Assembly (NCBI GenBank): GCA_963676165.1
Contig: OY781043.1
Span: 2,356,001 to 2,420,000 of the forward strand
Reading direction: 5' to 3'
DNA from: JAQIBY01 sp963676165
Lineage (GTDB): Bacteria; Bacteroidota; Bacteroidia; Bacteroidales; ML635J-15
Length of the DNA stretch: 64,000 bases
In this document: piece by piece, positions 34,274 through 43,460 of the stretch
Layout: each line of letters begins with the position of its first letter
How positions within the stretch are numbered: the stretch's first letter is position 1
Position numbers and translations under genes: made by a program
Notes under the pieces: model-generated
Databases searched by the model: none
Seen by the model: the letters and a program-made list of their open reading frames with translations, nothing else
Told to the model about the DNA's origin: nothing

Positions 34274-35212
34274 TTGGGCATGTGTGAAACTTTCAGACCT
34301 TCAATAAGTTTGCTTTTACTTTTAGCTGTATTTTTCTTTTCTTGTCAACCCAAAGAAAAGAAAGCAGTCAAGAATAGCCCCATTACAGAAACTATCCCTG
34401 AAGAAGAAGTTATACAGACAGAGATAAAAGAAAAATGCATTGCTCACAACTTAAATTCAGAAAGTGACAGCGAACAGCTTTTTTACTTTGCAGTAAAAAC
34501 CTATTGCAAATCTTGGGATTTACCATTCATCAAGCTATACACACAAACGGAAGTTGCGTATATAGTTAAAAACGGGGTAGATACTTTAGCAATTATTCCT
34601 AAAGCTTGCGTCCCTCAAGAATGGCAAACAGGTATCATTTTACTCTCCCCAAATAATAAGCCCGAATTCATCCCTTTTGTTGATGAATATCAGAATTATC
34701 AAGTGAGCAAAGCTGATGATTACTTTGATTTTTCACAATCAGAACGAAAAGTCGTCTTAAAAAATATGACAGAAGAGGATTATGAAATTGCTTATAAAGA
34801 TAGGCTTAAAGAAGTTGACAGTCATTACAAAATACAATCTAAAATTGATTTAATGAAAGAACGTTATATCGATTATAGCAAAATCACAAACATGTCAAAT
34901 AAAGCTTTCCTTGAGTGCTATTTAAGTTTAAAATACTTTCTTAAAAAAGATGAATTCGACTTTATTGCACACACGTTAATACATTACCCACTGGAAGTCA
35001 TTAACGATGAAAAAGTTATTCATTATAAGTCAGCGAAAGAAGTTGAGGCTAACCAAGATCAAATATTCAATCAACGTATTTTGAAAATCATCGATGATGC
35101 AAACTTTCTCATGATGCAAAATGAAGGCAACAGTTTATATTTAGGTGAAGGTAGTGTATGGTTTTCCCAAAGTGGGGATCGCGTAAAAATCACAAAAATC
35201 AAAATTCAATAA
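34274..35212 (+). CDS. Lipoprotein of unknown function
   Basis: 312 residues. The N-terminus has a hydrophobic stretch SLLLLLAVFFFSCQ ending in a lipobox Cys (Cys24), followed by a charged, Glu/Lys-rich linker. The rest is a soluble domain I do not recognise. It contains four further Cys residues, in KCIAHN, TYCKSW, KACVPQ and ECYLS. The protein should be attached to the inner or outer membrane facing out. It is convergent with the M23 peptidase, their stops being 10 bases apart. Confidence 0.8.
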   Translation: MGMCETFRPSISLLLLLAVFFFSCQPKEKKAVKNSPITETIPEEEVIQTEIKEKCIAHNLNSESDSEQLFYFAVKTYCKSWDLPFIKLYTQTEVAYIVKNGVDTLAIIPKACVPQEWQTGIILLSPNNKPEFIPFVDEYQNYQVSKADDYFDFSQSERKVVLKNMTEEDYEIAYKDRLKEVDSHYKIQSKIDLMKERYIDYSKITNMSNKAFLECYLSLKYFLKKDEFDFIAHTLIHYPLEVINDEKVIHYKSAKEVEANQDQIFNQRILKIIDDANFLMMQNEGNSLYLGEGSVWFSQSGDRVKITKIKIQ

Positions 35213-35222
35213 AACGGCTATC

Positions 35223-36902
35223 TTAATAAAAGAAGACAAACTCATCTTCAACCCGATTTCCACAAGCATCCACTAATTCAATTCGCCAATTATGCCATTT
35301 CCCGGTCATAATGCGATTATTCATTTTGAAACGAAGTTTTCGTGATCGTGGATCGTAAGTCATCAAAACCCAATTATCATCTACCCATGCATTGTATGAT
35401 TTTACACCACTAAGATTATCACCAATTCTGTAAGTTACCTGACTGCCTGAATTCAAAGAAATGGAATCTCTGTAACCTCCACTTAGGCTTGGTGCAATTG
35501 TATCAATTCGGAAATAAAAATCTCCAGGCTTTTCGGTATGAATCACATAATACAGTCCTTCCCAATCACCTTGAACACGACGTCTTTTCCCATCTCTATG
35601 CCACATTAAAACAGTTTTATCTTGATATTTCTGTGGTATCTTGCTACCATCAAGTGCCAATTTAAAAGGTTTCACAAAAAACATCCAAGGATCAGAAAAT
35701 GACCATTGCTTATTCAATCCAGTACCGCTTGTCCTTAAATCAATTTGTGCATCACGGTAAACCGTTTTGGGAGGAATATCTAAAAACACACCTTCACCCA
35801 GAAGCATTCCTCCCTCTTCATATGTCACATTGACATCTTCTTTCGGATATGACTTAAAACCATCACCCTTCAGTGAGAATACACATGTTGACAGATTACC
35901 TGCGGCATCCCAAGCCTCAATTTTCACTTTTTTCTCTTCATCTTGCTTCAACTCCACCAAACCATCATTTTCACACTGCTTTATTTGCTTTGACCAATTA
36001 GAGACTTCTCGGAAAAAGCGCTGTACATATTGGCTTCGTTTTTCAAGGTAATAATTATCAAACCAACTTTCATAAATTGGATGTTCATTCCAATCCAACT
36101 CATCCAACTCCGAATAATAAACAAGTTCATTATCGACAAGCATACGAACCTCAACCACTCCATAACGGTTATAAGTTCCTGACATTCTATCTTTCACCTC
36201 AGCACCAATTCCATATTTCCCAGCAGGAAGAGTAATGTCACCGCGTTGATAAGAATTCCCACCTCCAGTCACCGAATACAACTTGACTCGTTGGTATTCT
36301 TTCAAATCTGGTCTTTCTACATCGTATATAGCAACAGAAAAGAAATCAGGAGACACAGCATCTTTTACAGGATAATATTTCTGAGGATTAATGACATTCT
36401 CAGATGGGTGTTTACGCATTTCAAAATGAAGATGAGGGCCAAATGAGTGTCCTGTATTACCTGAGTACCCAATCAATTCACCTTTTTTAAAACTAATTGG
36501 AGAAGACTCAAAAATTGTATCAATTTCAAAAGATTGGGTTGCATATTGAATTTTTTCGGCTAATTCAGCAATATCGCCACGAAACGATTGCATATGAGCA
36601 TACACACTTAAGCAAGTATCATGATGTAAGATATAGAGCGCTAAACCATACCCATAGGCACTCACTTTCATCCGATACAGCTCACCATCCATAATTGATA
36701 ATAGCTTTTGTCCGCAAACAGCTTGAGTTTTATAATCGACACCGGTATGAAAATGTCCAGGACGTGGTTCACAAAAACTACTTGACATGACTAAAGGAAT
36801 GTCCAATGGAGGGTGAACATCCTGAGCCAAAACGTTGATATTGACACCATACAGAGAAAGTGTCAATAGAAAAATCGATAATGTTAACTTATAATTGTTC
36901 AT
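35223..36902 (-). CDS. M23-family peptidase (LytM type), exported
   Basis: 559 residues from ATG 36902. A longer frame back to TTG 36914 is rejected because it runs into the -7 box. Signal peptide (about 1-27, VLAQ), then the M23 domain with GHFHTGVD (His52-x3-Asp56, zinc ligands) and PHLHFEM (about 155-161), the second zinc motif. All catalytic residues of LytM-type glycyl-glycine endopeptidases are present. The large C-terminal part (about 190-559) is beta-rich and not recognised; such tails occur on Bacteroidota M23 proteins. It probably cuts peptidoglycan cross-bridges in the periplasm or acts as an activator of other hydrolases. Confidence 0.92.
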   Translation of the reverse strand: MNNYKLTLSIFLLTLSLYGVNINVLAQDVHPPLDIPLVMSSSFCEPRPGHFHTGVDYKTQAVCGQKLLSIMDGELYRMKVSAYGYGLALYILHHDTCLSVYAHMQSFRGDIAELAEKIQYATQSFEIDTIFESSPISFKKGELIGYSGNTGHSFGPHLHFEMRKHPSENVINPQKYYPVKDAVSPDFFSVAIYDVERPDLKEYQRVKLYSVTGGGNSYQRGDITLPAGKYGIGAEVKDRMSGTYNRYGVVEVRMLVDNELVYYSELDELDWNEHPIYESWFDNYYLEKRSQYVQRFFREVSNWSKQIKQCENDGLVELKQDEEKKVKIEAWDAAGNLSTCVFSLKGDGFKSYPKEDVNVTYEEGGMLLGEGVFLDIPPKTVYRDAQIDLRTSGTGLNKQWSFSDPWMFFVKPFKLALDGSKIPQKYQDKTVLMWHRDGKRRRVQGDWEGLYYVIHTEKPGDFYFRIDTIAPSLSGGYRDSISLNSGSQVTYRIGDNLSGVKSYNAWVDDNWVLMTYDPRSRKLRFKMNNRIMTGKWHNWRIELVDACGNRVEDEFVFFY

Positions 36903-36911
36903 AAAAGCACA

Positions 36912-36932
36912 CAAATCTAATCAACTTAGATT
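36912..36932 (-). promoter_or_regulatory. -7 element and palindrome upstream of the M23 gene
   Basis: On the minus strand TAGATTTG (36919-36912) fits TAnnTTTG. It overlaps a perfect palindrome AATCTAA-TCAAC-TTAGATT (36914-36932), which could be an operator in this 89-base divergent region. No good -33 box at the right distance was found. Confidence 0.45.
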
Positions 36933-36941
36933 AGATTTATG

Positions 36942-36972
36942 TTTCAATTAAAGGAAATTTCACTTATTTTTG
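36942..36972 (+). promoter_or_regulatory. Promoter for the coiled-coil/zapA/6S/rny block
   Basis: TATTTTTG (36965-36972) matches TAnnTTTG, and TTTC (36942-36945) stands 19 bases upstream as a near-match to the -33 box. AAGGAG follows at 36978-36983, 8 bases before the ATG at 36992. Confidence 0.5.
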
Positions 36973-36991
36973 TAAAAAAGGAGAATTAAAC

Positions 36992-37288
36992 ATGAACTCA
37001 GGATATGCAGAAATATTAGAAAGCATAAGGCAGAAAACTGCCCGCTTAAATGCTGCGTATCAACACCATAAAAGGATCAACAATGAACTGACAAAAAAAA
37101 TTGATACAATAAATCAAGAAAATACTGAACTAAAGGCCGAGATTCAGCGTTTAAATAATGAGTTGGAAACTTTGAAACTCACATCTTCGTTAAATAAAGG
37201 AGGAGAGAGTAACAAGGAGGCTGAAGGACAGATTAACAATTTAATACGGGAGATAGATCAATGTATCACTCTCATTAACAGATTGTAA
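36992..37288 (+). CDS. Small coiled-coil protein upstream of zapA
   Basis: 98 residues. The central part (about 15-70) is a heptad-rich coiled coil (ELTKKIDTINQENTELKAEI, then QRLNNELETLK). It has no signal peptide or membrane helix. It is 4 bases upstream of zapA and shares its promoter. A role in division alongside ZapA, like the small coiled-coil ZapB of Enterobacteria, is possible from shape and place only. Confidence 0.8.
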   Translation: MNSGYAEILESIRQKTARLNAAYQHHKRINNELTKKIDTINQENTELKAEIQRLNNELETLKLTSSLNKGGESNKEAEGQINNLIREIDQCITLINRL

Positions 37289-37292
37289 AGTA

Positions 37293-37598
37293 ATGGACGA
37301 CAATTTACTCATACATGTAGATGTCCTAAATAGAAAATATCCAATACGGATAAAGCGGACAGACACGAATAGCGAAGAGATTATTCGTGAAGCCGCCCGT
37401 AAATTAACATATACTGCCAATCAAATCAGTAAAAAGAATGTAAAATCGCATGATGAAATTGATTATCTTGCAATGGCAGGCTTAAGATTTGCAATTAGCA
37501 ATGAAGAGCATGAAAGAAAATCCGAATTGGAACCATTACTAGAGGAACTTAGAGGACTAAATTATCAACTAAGTTCTTATCTGGAAGACGAAGAGTAA
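37293..37598 (+). CDS. zapA: Cell division protein ZapA
   Basis: 101 residues with the ZapA fold: an N-terminal FtsZ-binding strand-helix part (IHVDVLNRKYPIRIKR, then EEIIREAARKLT) and a C-terminal coiled-coil helix (DYLAMAGLRFAISNEEHERK). ZapA binds FtsZ filaments and supports Z-ring assembly. The order zapA - 6S RNA - rny is consistent with other Bacteroidota genomes as I know them. Confidence 0.9.
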   Translation: MDDNLLIHVDVLNRKYPIRIKRTDTNSEEIIREAARKLTYTANQISKKNVKSHDEIDYLAMAGLRFAISNEEHERKSELEPLLEELRGLNYQLSSYLEDEE

Positions 37599-37623
37599 CG
37601 TTCTCAACATATTAAGAATTTTT

Positions 37624-37822
37624 GCCCGTATAAATTCTTTATTGCTTATGAGACTCAACACTATAGTTATTAGAGCCAAGCTCTTTCCGTTGATGGCAGG
37701 CCTCAACCAGTAGTTTACTATTGGTTTTGCTTAGACAGACAGTGGACGTCAGATACAGAGAGGCAGCTCTACCCATGTTAGCACAGGGGTCTTATTAACT
37801 TAAAGAATTTTGCGGGCATTTT
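37624..37822 (+). ncRNA. ssrS: 6S-like RNA between zapA and rny
   Basis: The ends close into a long stem: GCCCG (37624-37628) pairs with CGGGC (37813-37817), and AAATTCTTTA (37632-37641) pairs with TAAAGAATTT (37801-37810). Further in, GAGACTC (37650-37656) pairs with GGGTCTT, leaving an open central bubble with a small hairpin AGAGC-CAA-GCTCT. The tip is a hairpin CCAGTAG-TTT-ACTATTGG. One long hairpin with a central bubble, about 200 bases, next to zapA, is the 6S RNA design. 6S RNA binds RNA polymerase holoenzyme. A T-run directly after the closing stem (37820-37824) would end transcription. The call rests on shape and context. Confidence 0.75.
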
Positions 37823-37863
37823 TTATGCAAAAAATTAATACTAATAATATAAATGAAAACTAT

Positions 37864-39399
37864 ATGATACCAATAATTATTACAGGAGTTGCAGCGCTGA
37901 TTGTCGGTGGTGTGATCTCATATTTTTTATGGGATTCTGCACTAAAAGGCAAAAAGACAAAAATAATCGGCGAAGCAGAAAGTGAGGGTGAAGTATTGAA
38001 GAAAGACAAAATTCTTCAAGCAAAAGAAAAATTTCTCCAGCTAAAAGCTGAGCATGAAAAATTTATTAACGAAAAAAATCAGAAAGTTGCAAACATTGAG
38101 AATAAGCTAAAACAAAAAGAACAAGCTTATTCCCAAAAAATGGAAGAGTACCACCGTAATCGCAAGGAAATTGAAGCTGTCAGAGAAAATCTTGACAAGC
38201 AACTTGATCGTGTGGAACATCGCTCAGAAGAACTTGACAAAATGCATAAAGAAATTGTCAAGAATCTTGAAACTGTCAGTGGTTTAAGTGCTGAAGAAGC
38301 CAAAGAACAACTGATTAATTCATTGAAAGACGAAGCAAAAACTGAAGCAATGTCTTACATCAATGAAATTATGGATGAAGCCAAAATGACTGCGAATAAA
38401 GAAGCGAAAAAAGTTGTTTTGGAATCGATTCAACGTACTGCAACTGAAACTGCTATTGAAAATGCAGTGTCAGTATTTCACATTGAAAACGACGAAATTA
38501 AAGGTCGTATCATTGGTCGTGAAGGTAGAAACATTCGTGCACTCGAAGCTGCTACAGGTGTTGAAATCATTGTGGACGATACTCCAGAATCCATTGTACT
38601 TTCTGCATTTGATCCTATCCGCCGTGAAATTGCACGTATCGCACTTCACCAACTCATTCAAGATGGAAGAATTCACCCAGCACGCATTGAAGAAGTTGTG
38701 GGCAAAGTGAAAAAGCAACTTGAAGAAGAGATCATCGAAACAGGAAAGCGTACTGCTATCGACTTAGGAATTCATGGTTTGCATCCAGAATTAATCCGTA
38801 TGGTTGGCCGTATGAAATACAGATCATCTTACGGACAAAATCTTCTACAACACTCCCGTGAAGTAGCAAATCTTTCAGCAATTATGGCATCAGAGTTAGG
38901 ACTTAATCCTAAACTCGCAAAACGCGCAGGTCTTTTACATGACATTGGCAAAGTGCCTGATGATGAACCAGAATTGCCACATGCTATTCTCGGCATGAAG
39001 CTCGCGGAGAAATACAAAGAGAAACCAGACGTTGTTAATGCAATTGGAGCTCACCACGACGAAGTAGAAATGAGTTCATTGATTTCTCCTGTTGTTCAAG
39101 TGTGTGATGCAATTTCAGGTGCAAGACCAGGCGCTCGTCGTGAAATCGTTGAGTCTTACATCAAACGTTTGAAAGAACTTGAATCACTCGCACTATCCTA
39201 CCCTGGCGTAACAAAAACGTATGCAATTCAAGCAGGACGTGAATTGCGTGTTATCGTAGGTAGTGAAAAAGTAACAGACAGCGATACAGTAAAAATCAGC
39301 AACGAAATCGCTCAACGCATTCAGGATGAAATGACTTATCCAGGACAAGTTAAGATTACTGTTATTCGTGAAACTCGTGCTGTTAACTACGCAAAATAA
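37864..39399 (+). CDS. rny: Ribonuclease Y
   Basis: 511 residues from ATG 37864 (MIPIIITGVAALIVGG). In-frame starts at TTG 37810 and ATG 37825 lie in the 6S RNA closing stem and its T-run and would add a polar stretch before the membrane helix. Domains in order: N-terminal membrane helix (1-25), long coiled coil (about 30-190), KH domain (GRIIGREGRNIRALEAATGV, about 212-231) and HD domain with HDIGK (His359-Asp360) and HHDE. RNase Y is the membrane-anchored endonuclease that starts mRNA decay. The epimerase gene begins 3 bases after the stop. Confidence 0.96.
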   Translation: MIPIIITGVAALIVGGVISYFLWDSALKGKKTKIIGEAESEGEVLKKDKILQAKEKFLQLKAEHEKFINEKNQKVANIENKLKQKEQAYSQKMEEYHRNRKEIEAVRENLDKQLDRVEHRSEELDKMHKEIVKNLETVSGLSAEEAKEQLINSLKDEAKTEAMSYINEIMDEAKMTANKEAKKVVLESIQRTATETAIENAVSVFHIENDEIKGRIIGREGRNIRALEAATGVEIIVDDTPESIVLSAFDPIRREIARIALHQLIQDGRIHPARIEEVVGKVKKQLEEEIIETGKRTAIDLGIHGLHPELIRMVGRMKYRSSYGQNLLQHSREVANLSAIMASELGLNPKLAKRAGLLHDIGKVPDDEPELPHAILGMKLAEKYKEKPDVVNAIGAHHDEVEMSSLISPVVQVCDAISGARPGARREIVESYIKRLKELESLALSYPGVTKTYAIQAGRELRVIVGSEKVTDSDTVKISNEIAQRIQDEMTYPGQVKITVIRETRAVNYAK

Positions 39400-39402
39400 A
39401 CT

Positions 39403-40389
39403 ATGATTCCCGAATTAAAAAACCAAAACATATTGGTCACAGGTGGAGCCGGATTTATCGGCTCTAACCTGATTGACCATTTACTGAATCAAAACAACAA
39501 TGTAACTTGCCTAGACAATTTATCAACGGGGAAAATTGAAAACCTTCATAGCTTTCTTAAGAATCCAAACTTCACATTCATTGAAGGTGACATTCGTAAT
39601 TTTGACACCTGCATGCAAGCTTGTAAAGGCAAGGATTTGATATTTCACGAAGCTGCTTTAGGCTCAGTTCCTCGCTCGATTCAAGATCCAATAAGCTCCA
39701 CAGATGTGAACGTTAGTGGATTTGTCAATATGCTTTATGCTGCAAAAGAAAATGAGATTAAACGTTTTATTTATGCAGCTAGCTCTAGCACTTATGGCGA
39801 CAACAATGAACTTCCAAAACGGGAAGATAATATTGGAAAACCCTTAAGTCCATATGCAATTACTAAATATGTGAACGAGCTTTATGCAGATAACTTTAGT
39901 AAGCTCTACGGAATTAAATGCATAGGCTTACGCTATTTCAATGTTTTTGGGAAGCGCCAAACACCGGACGGAGCGTATGCAGCAGTCATTCCAAAATTCA
40001 TTAAAATCTTGCTAAATCACAATGCTCCTGTTATCCATGGTGACGAAAGCCAAAGTCGTGATTTTACGTATATTGACAATGTTATCCAAGCAAATATTCG
40101 TGCTGCAATAACTGACAATCCTGACGCAGTGAATCAAGTGTACAATGTGGCGTGCGGTGACAACATCAGTCTCAACGATTTAACTCAAGAACTCATTGAC
40201 CAGCTTGCAAAATTTGATGCTAAAATTGCTAACATCAAACCTGAGTTTGGACCAACACGATTGGGTGACATTAAACACTCCCTAGCGTCTATTGAAAAAG
40301 CAGAAAAGCTTTTAGGCTATCAACCTGAATACAATGTCCACGAGGGGCTAAAACAAGCTATTGACTGGTATTACGAGAATTTAAAATAA
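39403..40389 (+). CDS. NAD-dependent UDP-sugar C4-epimerase (WbpP/TviC-like)
   Basis: 328 residues, extended SDR fold. NAD-binding GGAGFIG (14-20), the SSST motif (127-130) and the catalytic Tyr151-x3-Lys155 (YAITK) are present. SVPRS (88-92) and the overall spacing resemble the WbpP/TviC group, which epimerises UDP-GlcNAc or its uronic acid. The substrate is therefore probably a UDP-N-acetyl hexose used in the glycan locus that converges on it. It sits 3 bases after rny and may be transcribed with it. Cytosolic. Confidence 0.9.
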   Translation: MIPELKNQNILVTGGAGFIGSNLIDHLLNQNNNVTCLDNLSTGKIENLHSFLKNPNFTFIEGDIRNFDTCMQACKGKDLIFHEAALGSVPRSIQDPISSTDVNVSGFVNMLYAAKENEIKRFIYAASSSTYGDNNELPKREDNIGKPLSPYAITKYVNELYADNFSKLYGIKCIGLRYFNVFGKRQTPDGAYAAVIPKFIKILLNHNAPVIHGDESQSRDFTYIDNVIQANIRAAITDNPDAVNQVYNVACGDNISLNDLTQELIDQLAKFDAKIANIKPEFGPTRLGDIKHSLASIEKAEKLLGYQPEYNVHEGLKQAIDWYYENLK

Positions 40390-40405
40390 GCAATTCAACG
40401 CTTAA

Positions 40406-41557
40406 TTATTTCACAGGCAAGATCTCATTCTTTTGAGTTCCTAAAAATTCCAATACTTTTTGAGGATATTTAAAATCTGTTGGCAGGTTGATCATATGCT
40501 TAGCAGATTCTACAGCGATTGGAAATTTCTCAGGTTCAAAATACCAAGGAGCAAAGCTTTGTTGAACCGGATGTAAAGGAGAATTAAACCAATCACCCAT
40601 TGGAATACTAGCTTTTTCAGCATTTAGCAAGAACTCATCTCGAGATTTAACCAACAAAGGGTATTTCAAAAATCCATGATTCTCGAATAAAGATTCTGGC
40701 ACATAATTCAATTCATTTTCTTTTAGAAAAGCCGTGTATAACTCCGCATTCCGTCTTCGTCTAAGCATCATCTCATCAAGCGTTGACAAATTCTTTAAAG
40801 CTTCCTTGGCTTGAACATTGCTATAATCTCGAAAAAAACCATTGGGTTCAGTTACACTTGTAATTTCAGTACCAGACGAAGAACCAAGCACCAGCCCATG
40901 TTTACTCATCCAACGATACAAACGAACAAGTGGAAAATAGGTTTTTGGCTTAAGCAAATAACGACGCACAAAGTACAAAAGCTTTAAATTAAACTTCTGT
41001 CCAAAAGAGACAGGAAGCTTTTCCTTCTCTAGCTCTTTCATTGGCTCTAAAAGTGTAGGGTTATTAATAAGGGCAAAACCCCCTACTCCACTAGAAAATG
41101 GTTTATTCCATTGTGCAGAAAAAAATGACGCATCGCAAAATACACCATTTGGTTTCCCTTTATATGTTCCACCATAGCCATGCGTACAATCCTCAATTGT
41201 CATTAAATCATGTCGCTTCGCAATGTCAATAATTTTCTCAATATTGGAAGATAAGCCAAAAGTATTTTGACAAATAATCACACGTGTTTTGTCAGTAATA
41301 GCAGCATCAATCTTCTCAACATCAACATTATATGTCACAGGACCAATGTCAACATACACAGGTTTTGCTCCAAGATAAATAATAGGATTTGGCACAACCA
41401 CACAAGTAAAAGCAGGTATAATCACTTCATCACCAGCTTTTACACCCATAGCTTTTAATAAGGCATACAAAGAAACTCTGCCTTTGTAATGAAAAAAGAC
41501 TTCTCCAGAATGATTAAAATGGTTCAATATGTGATCGCGTAAGGCTTGTATTGACAT
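40406..41557 (-). CDS. DegT/DnrJ/EryC1-family PLP-dependent aminotransferase
   Basis: 383 residues. The PLP fold is visible: GDEVIIPAFTCVVVPNPI (42-59), IEDCTHGYGG with Asp123 (pyridine nitrogen partner) and the Schiff-base lysine in SAQWNKPFSSGVGG (Lys152). The active-site segment differs from the common S-F-x-x-x-K of the family but keeps the lysine. Such enzymes add an amino group to keto-sugars linked to nucleotides or act on related substrates. It ends the leftward glycan operon. Its start overlaps the acetyltransferase stop by one base. Confidence 0.85.
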   Translation of the reverse strand: MSIQALRDHILNHFNHSGEVFFHYKGRVSLYALLKAMGVKAGDEVIIPAFTCVVVPNPIIYLGAKPVYVDIGPVTYNVDVEKIDAAITDKTRVIICQNTFGLSSNIEKIIDIAKRHDLMTIEDCTHGYGGTYKGKPNGVFCDASFFSAQWNKPFSSGVGGFALINNPTLLEPMKELEKEKLPVSFGQKFNLKLLYFVRRYLLKPKTYFPLVRLYRWMSKHGLVLGSSSGTEITSVTEPNGFFRDYSNVQAKEALKNLSTLDEMMLRRRRNAELYTAFLKENELNYVPESLFENHGFLKYPLLVKSRDEFLLNAEKASIPMGDWFNSPLHPVQQSFAPWYFEPEKFPIAVESAKHMINLPTDFKYPQKVLEFLGTQKNEILPVK

Positions 41558-42150
41558 TATTTTAATTTTTTAACGTAAATATTTGACACATCACCAGCAT
41601 GAATTTCAGTTTGCAAAACCCGCTCGAAACCATGCTTTTGATAAAATTTATTGGCAGAAACCAGTCTATCACCAGCAACAACTTTATACTCCTTATACCC
41701 TAAAGCAACGAGTCTGTTTTCTAAAGCTTCCAACAATCGAAAGCCCAAACCACCAGCTTGATTTTCAGGATCAATAACAATAGACAAAAGCTCTGGCAAA
41801 TGTGCGATTTCATCCTCAAGTTTTGTTTTCTTAGGAGCTTTCAGAGTCTCCAATGATTTTTTAAGAAAACCTTTCTGAAACAATCGAATAAAAAATACAG
41901 GAACAAGTGAAAAGACATGACGTAAGAAAAATTGCTTATAAAGCCTCCCTGTCGATTCAGCACAAGAAATGAAACCAATCACTCTTTCATTTTCTGTTAG
42001 AACGAGCAAAACTGACTGTTTTTGAATTGTCAAGTATAAGCGACGGATTAATCCTTTTGGCAAAGAGCTAATGAATCCCGTTGGAATACCTATTTTATGC
42101 AACTCTGCCACGCGTGTCACATGGGATTTTTGCGCTGATACTACATTCAT
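41557..42150 (-). CDS. GNAT-family N-acetyltransferase
   Basis: 197 residues with the GNAT core. Strands ending in VLLVLTENERVIGFISCAES are followed by the acetyl-CoA loop region in LSIVIDPENQAGGLGFRLLE (about 113-132; Q-x-x-G-x-G/L type) and the C-terminal NKFYQKHGFERV motif (about 167-178). It may acetylate an amino sugar made by the aminotransferase next to it, the two genes overlapping by one base. That link is inferred from position. Confidence 0.85.
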   Translation of the reverse strand: MNVVSAQKSHVTRVAELHKIGIPTGFISSLPKGLIRRLYLTIQKQSVLLVLTENERVIGFISCAESTGRLYKQFFLRHVFSLVPVFFIRLFQKGFLKKSLETLKAPKKTKLEDEIAHLPELLSIVIDPENQAGGLGFRLLEALENRLVALGYKEYKVVAGDRLVSANKFYQKHGFERVLQTEIHAGDVSNIYVKKLK

Positions 42151-42192
42151 ATTTTTGTGTATTTGACGATCAAAATTACGAAAAACTCACTA

Positions 42193-43455
42193 TTATTTAC
42201 CAGACAAACTGTTAAACATTGTTTCCATTTTATCTGCTAAAACGGCTAAATTATATTTCTGTTCCACAAGTTGTCTAGACTTCAACTTAATCTCCTCAAT
42301 TTCTTGAGCTGACATCCCCAAGAAGCATTTCACAGCTGATGCCACATGCTCTGCTTCAAGTGTATTCACCTCCAATGGCGAATTTAATGCAGAAAGCGGA
42401 TTATTATGCCCAGCAGATACAGCTGACACAATAGGTTTTCCTGATGCCAAATAATCAAATAATTTATTCATACTGCCCCACATAACTTTTCCTTGAATAA
42501 GAAGCAAAGCATCTGCAAGGTTTAGTAAGTGTGGAACATGTGTTTTTCCTACAGGGTCAAACATTTTGACATTATCAAGACTTCCATCGCTCACAAGTTT
42601 TTGATAATTCGCTTTTTCTTGACCTGCTCCCACAATTGCAAAAATAAGATTTGGGTTTTCTACTTTTAATCGTTCTGCAGTATCTAGAATCAGATCAATA
42701 TTATTGGACCTATTGACGGTACCAGTAAACATAAGCACCTGTTTCCCCTCAGCTTTTAAGCCTTGCAGTTTCTGAATTGTTTCTTCTGATTCACTACTTT
42801 CTTTTGCATGTACAAAGCGCGCATCAAATGCTTCTAGGTCGATTCCATTAGGGATATAAAAACAATTTTCAAATTGATATCTTTCCTGCAAATATTTCTC
42901 AGTCAGAGGAGAAAGTGCAATGATAGCATCAGCATGTTTGACCGTTTTTCGCTCTATGCGCCAGAAATATTTTGAAATTTGACTTTTTGCAGACCATGCG
43001 CCCATATCAATCATTGTTTGCGGCCACAAGTCTCTTATTTCAAAAACGAATGATGCATTGTACTTTTGGGCAAGTTTTAATCCTGCCAAAGGAGTAAATG
43101 GATGAACGACAGATCCTATTACGATATCAGGAGCTTGATCAGCAAGAGATTTGCCCAACTTTAGAACTCTGCGATAAAAGCTTAACATATTGATTATTCG
43201 CTTCCAATTATTTTGTTCGTAGGCTGTTGTTTTCAGCCAATACCATTGAATACCATCAATGTCCTCAAGAAAATAACCATTCTTATTATACTGATCAATT
43301 TTTAAATCTTTAAACAAGGTATAATGAAATCCCGCAGCAAAAACAGAAACTTTATAACCACGTTTAACCAATGCTTTTGCCAAATCATAATGTCTCGTAC
43401 CTCCCGGGCTAGTGGGAAGAATCGCATAATGATTCATTATCCAAATGTGCTTCAT
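42193..43455 (-). CDS. Glycosyltransferase family 4 (WbuB/WcaI-like)
   Basis: 420 residues, GT-B fold. The N-terminal domain has YAILPTSPGGTRHYDLAKAL and EIRDLWPQTMIDMGAWS. The C-terminal nucleotide-sugar domain has VLMFTGTVNRSNN, LIFAIVGAGQE and DYLASGKPIVSAVSAG. EIRDLWP and the GGTRHYDLA opening are typical of family 4 transferases of O-antigen and capsule loci (WbuB type, often adding a 2-acetamido-sugar). It acts at the inner membrane, cytoplasmic side. The next gene upstream is 5 bases away. Confidence 0.9.
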   Translation of the reverse strand: MKHIWIMNHYAILPTSPGGTRHYDLAKALVKRGYKVSVFAAGFHYTLFKDLKIDQYNKNGYFLEDIDGIQWYWLKTTAYEQNNWKRIINMLSFYRRVLKLGKSLADQAPDIVIGSVVHPFTPLAGLKLAQKYNASFVFEIRDLWPQTMIDMGAWSAKSQISKYFWRIERKTVKHADAIIALSPLTEKYLQERYQFENCFYIPNGIDLEAFDARFVHAKESSESEETIQKLQGLKAEGKQVLMFTGTVNRSNNIDLILDTAERLKVENPNLIFAIVGAGQEKANYQKLVSDGSLDNVKMFDPVGKTHVPHLLNLADALLLIQGKVMWGSMNKLFDYLASGKPIVSAVSAGHNNPLSALNSPLEVNTLEAEHVASAVKCFLGMSAQEIEEIKLKSRQLVEQKYNLAVLADKMETMFNSLSGK

Positions 43456-43460
43456 ATTGT

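Noticed and set aside
37810..37863. Upstream starts of rny
   Set aside because: They fall in the closing stem and T-run of the 6S-like RNA and would put polar residues before the membrane helix.
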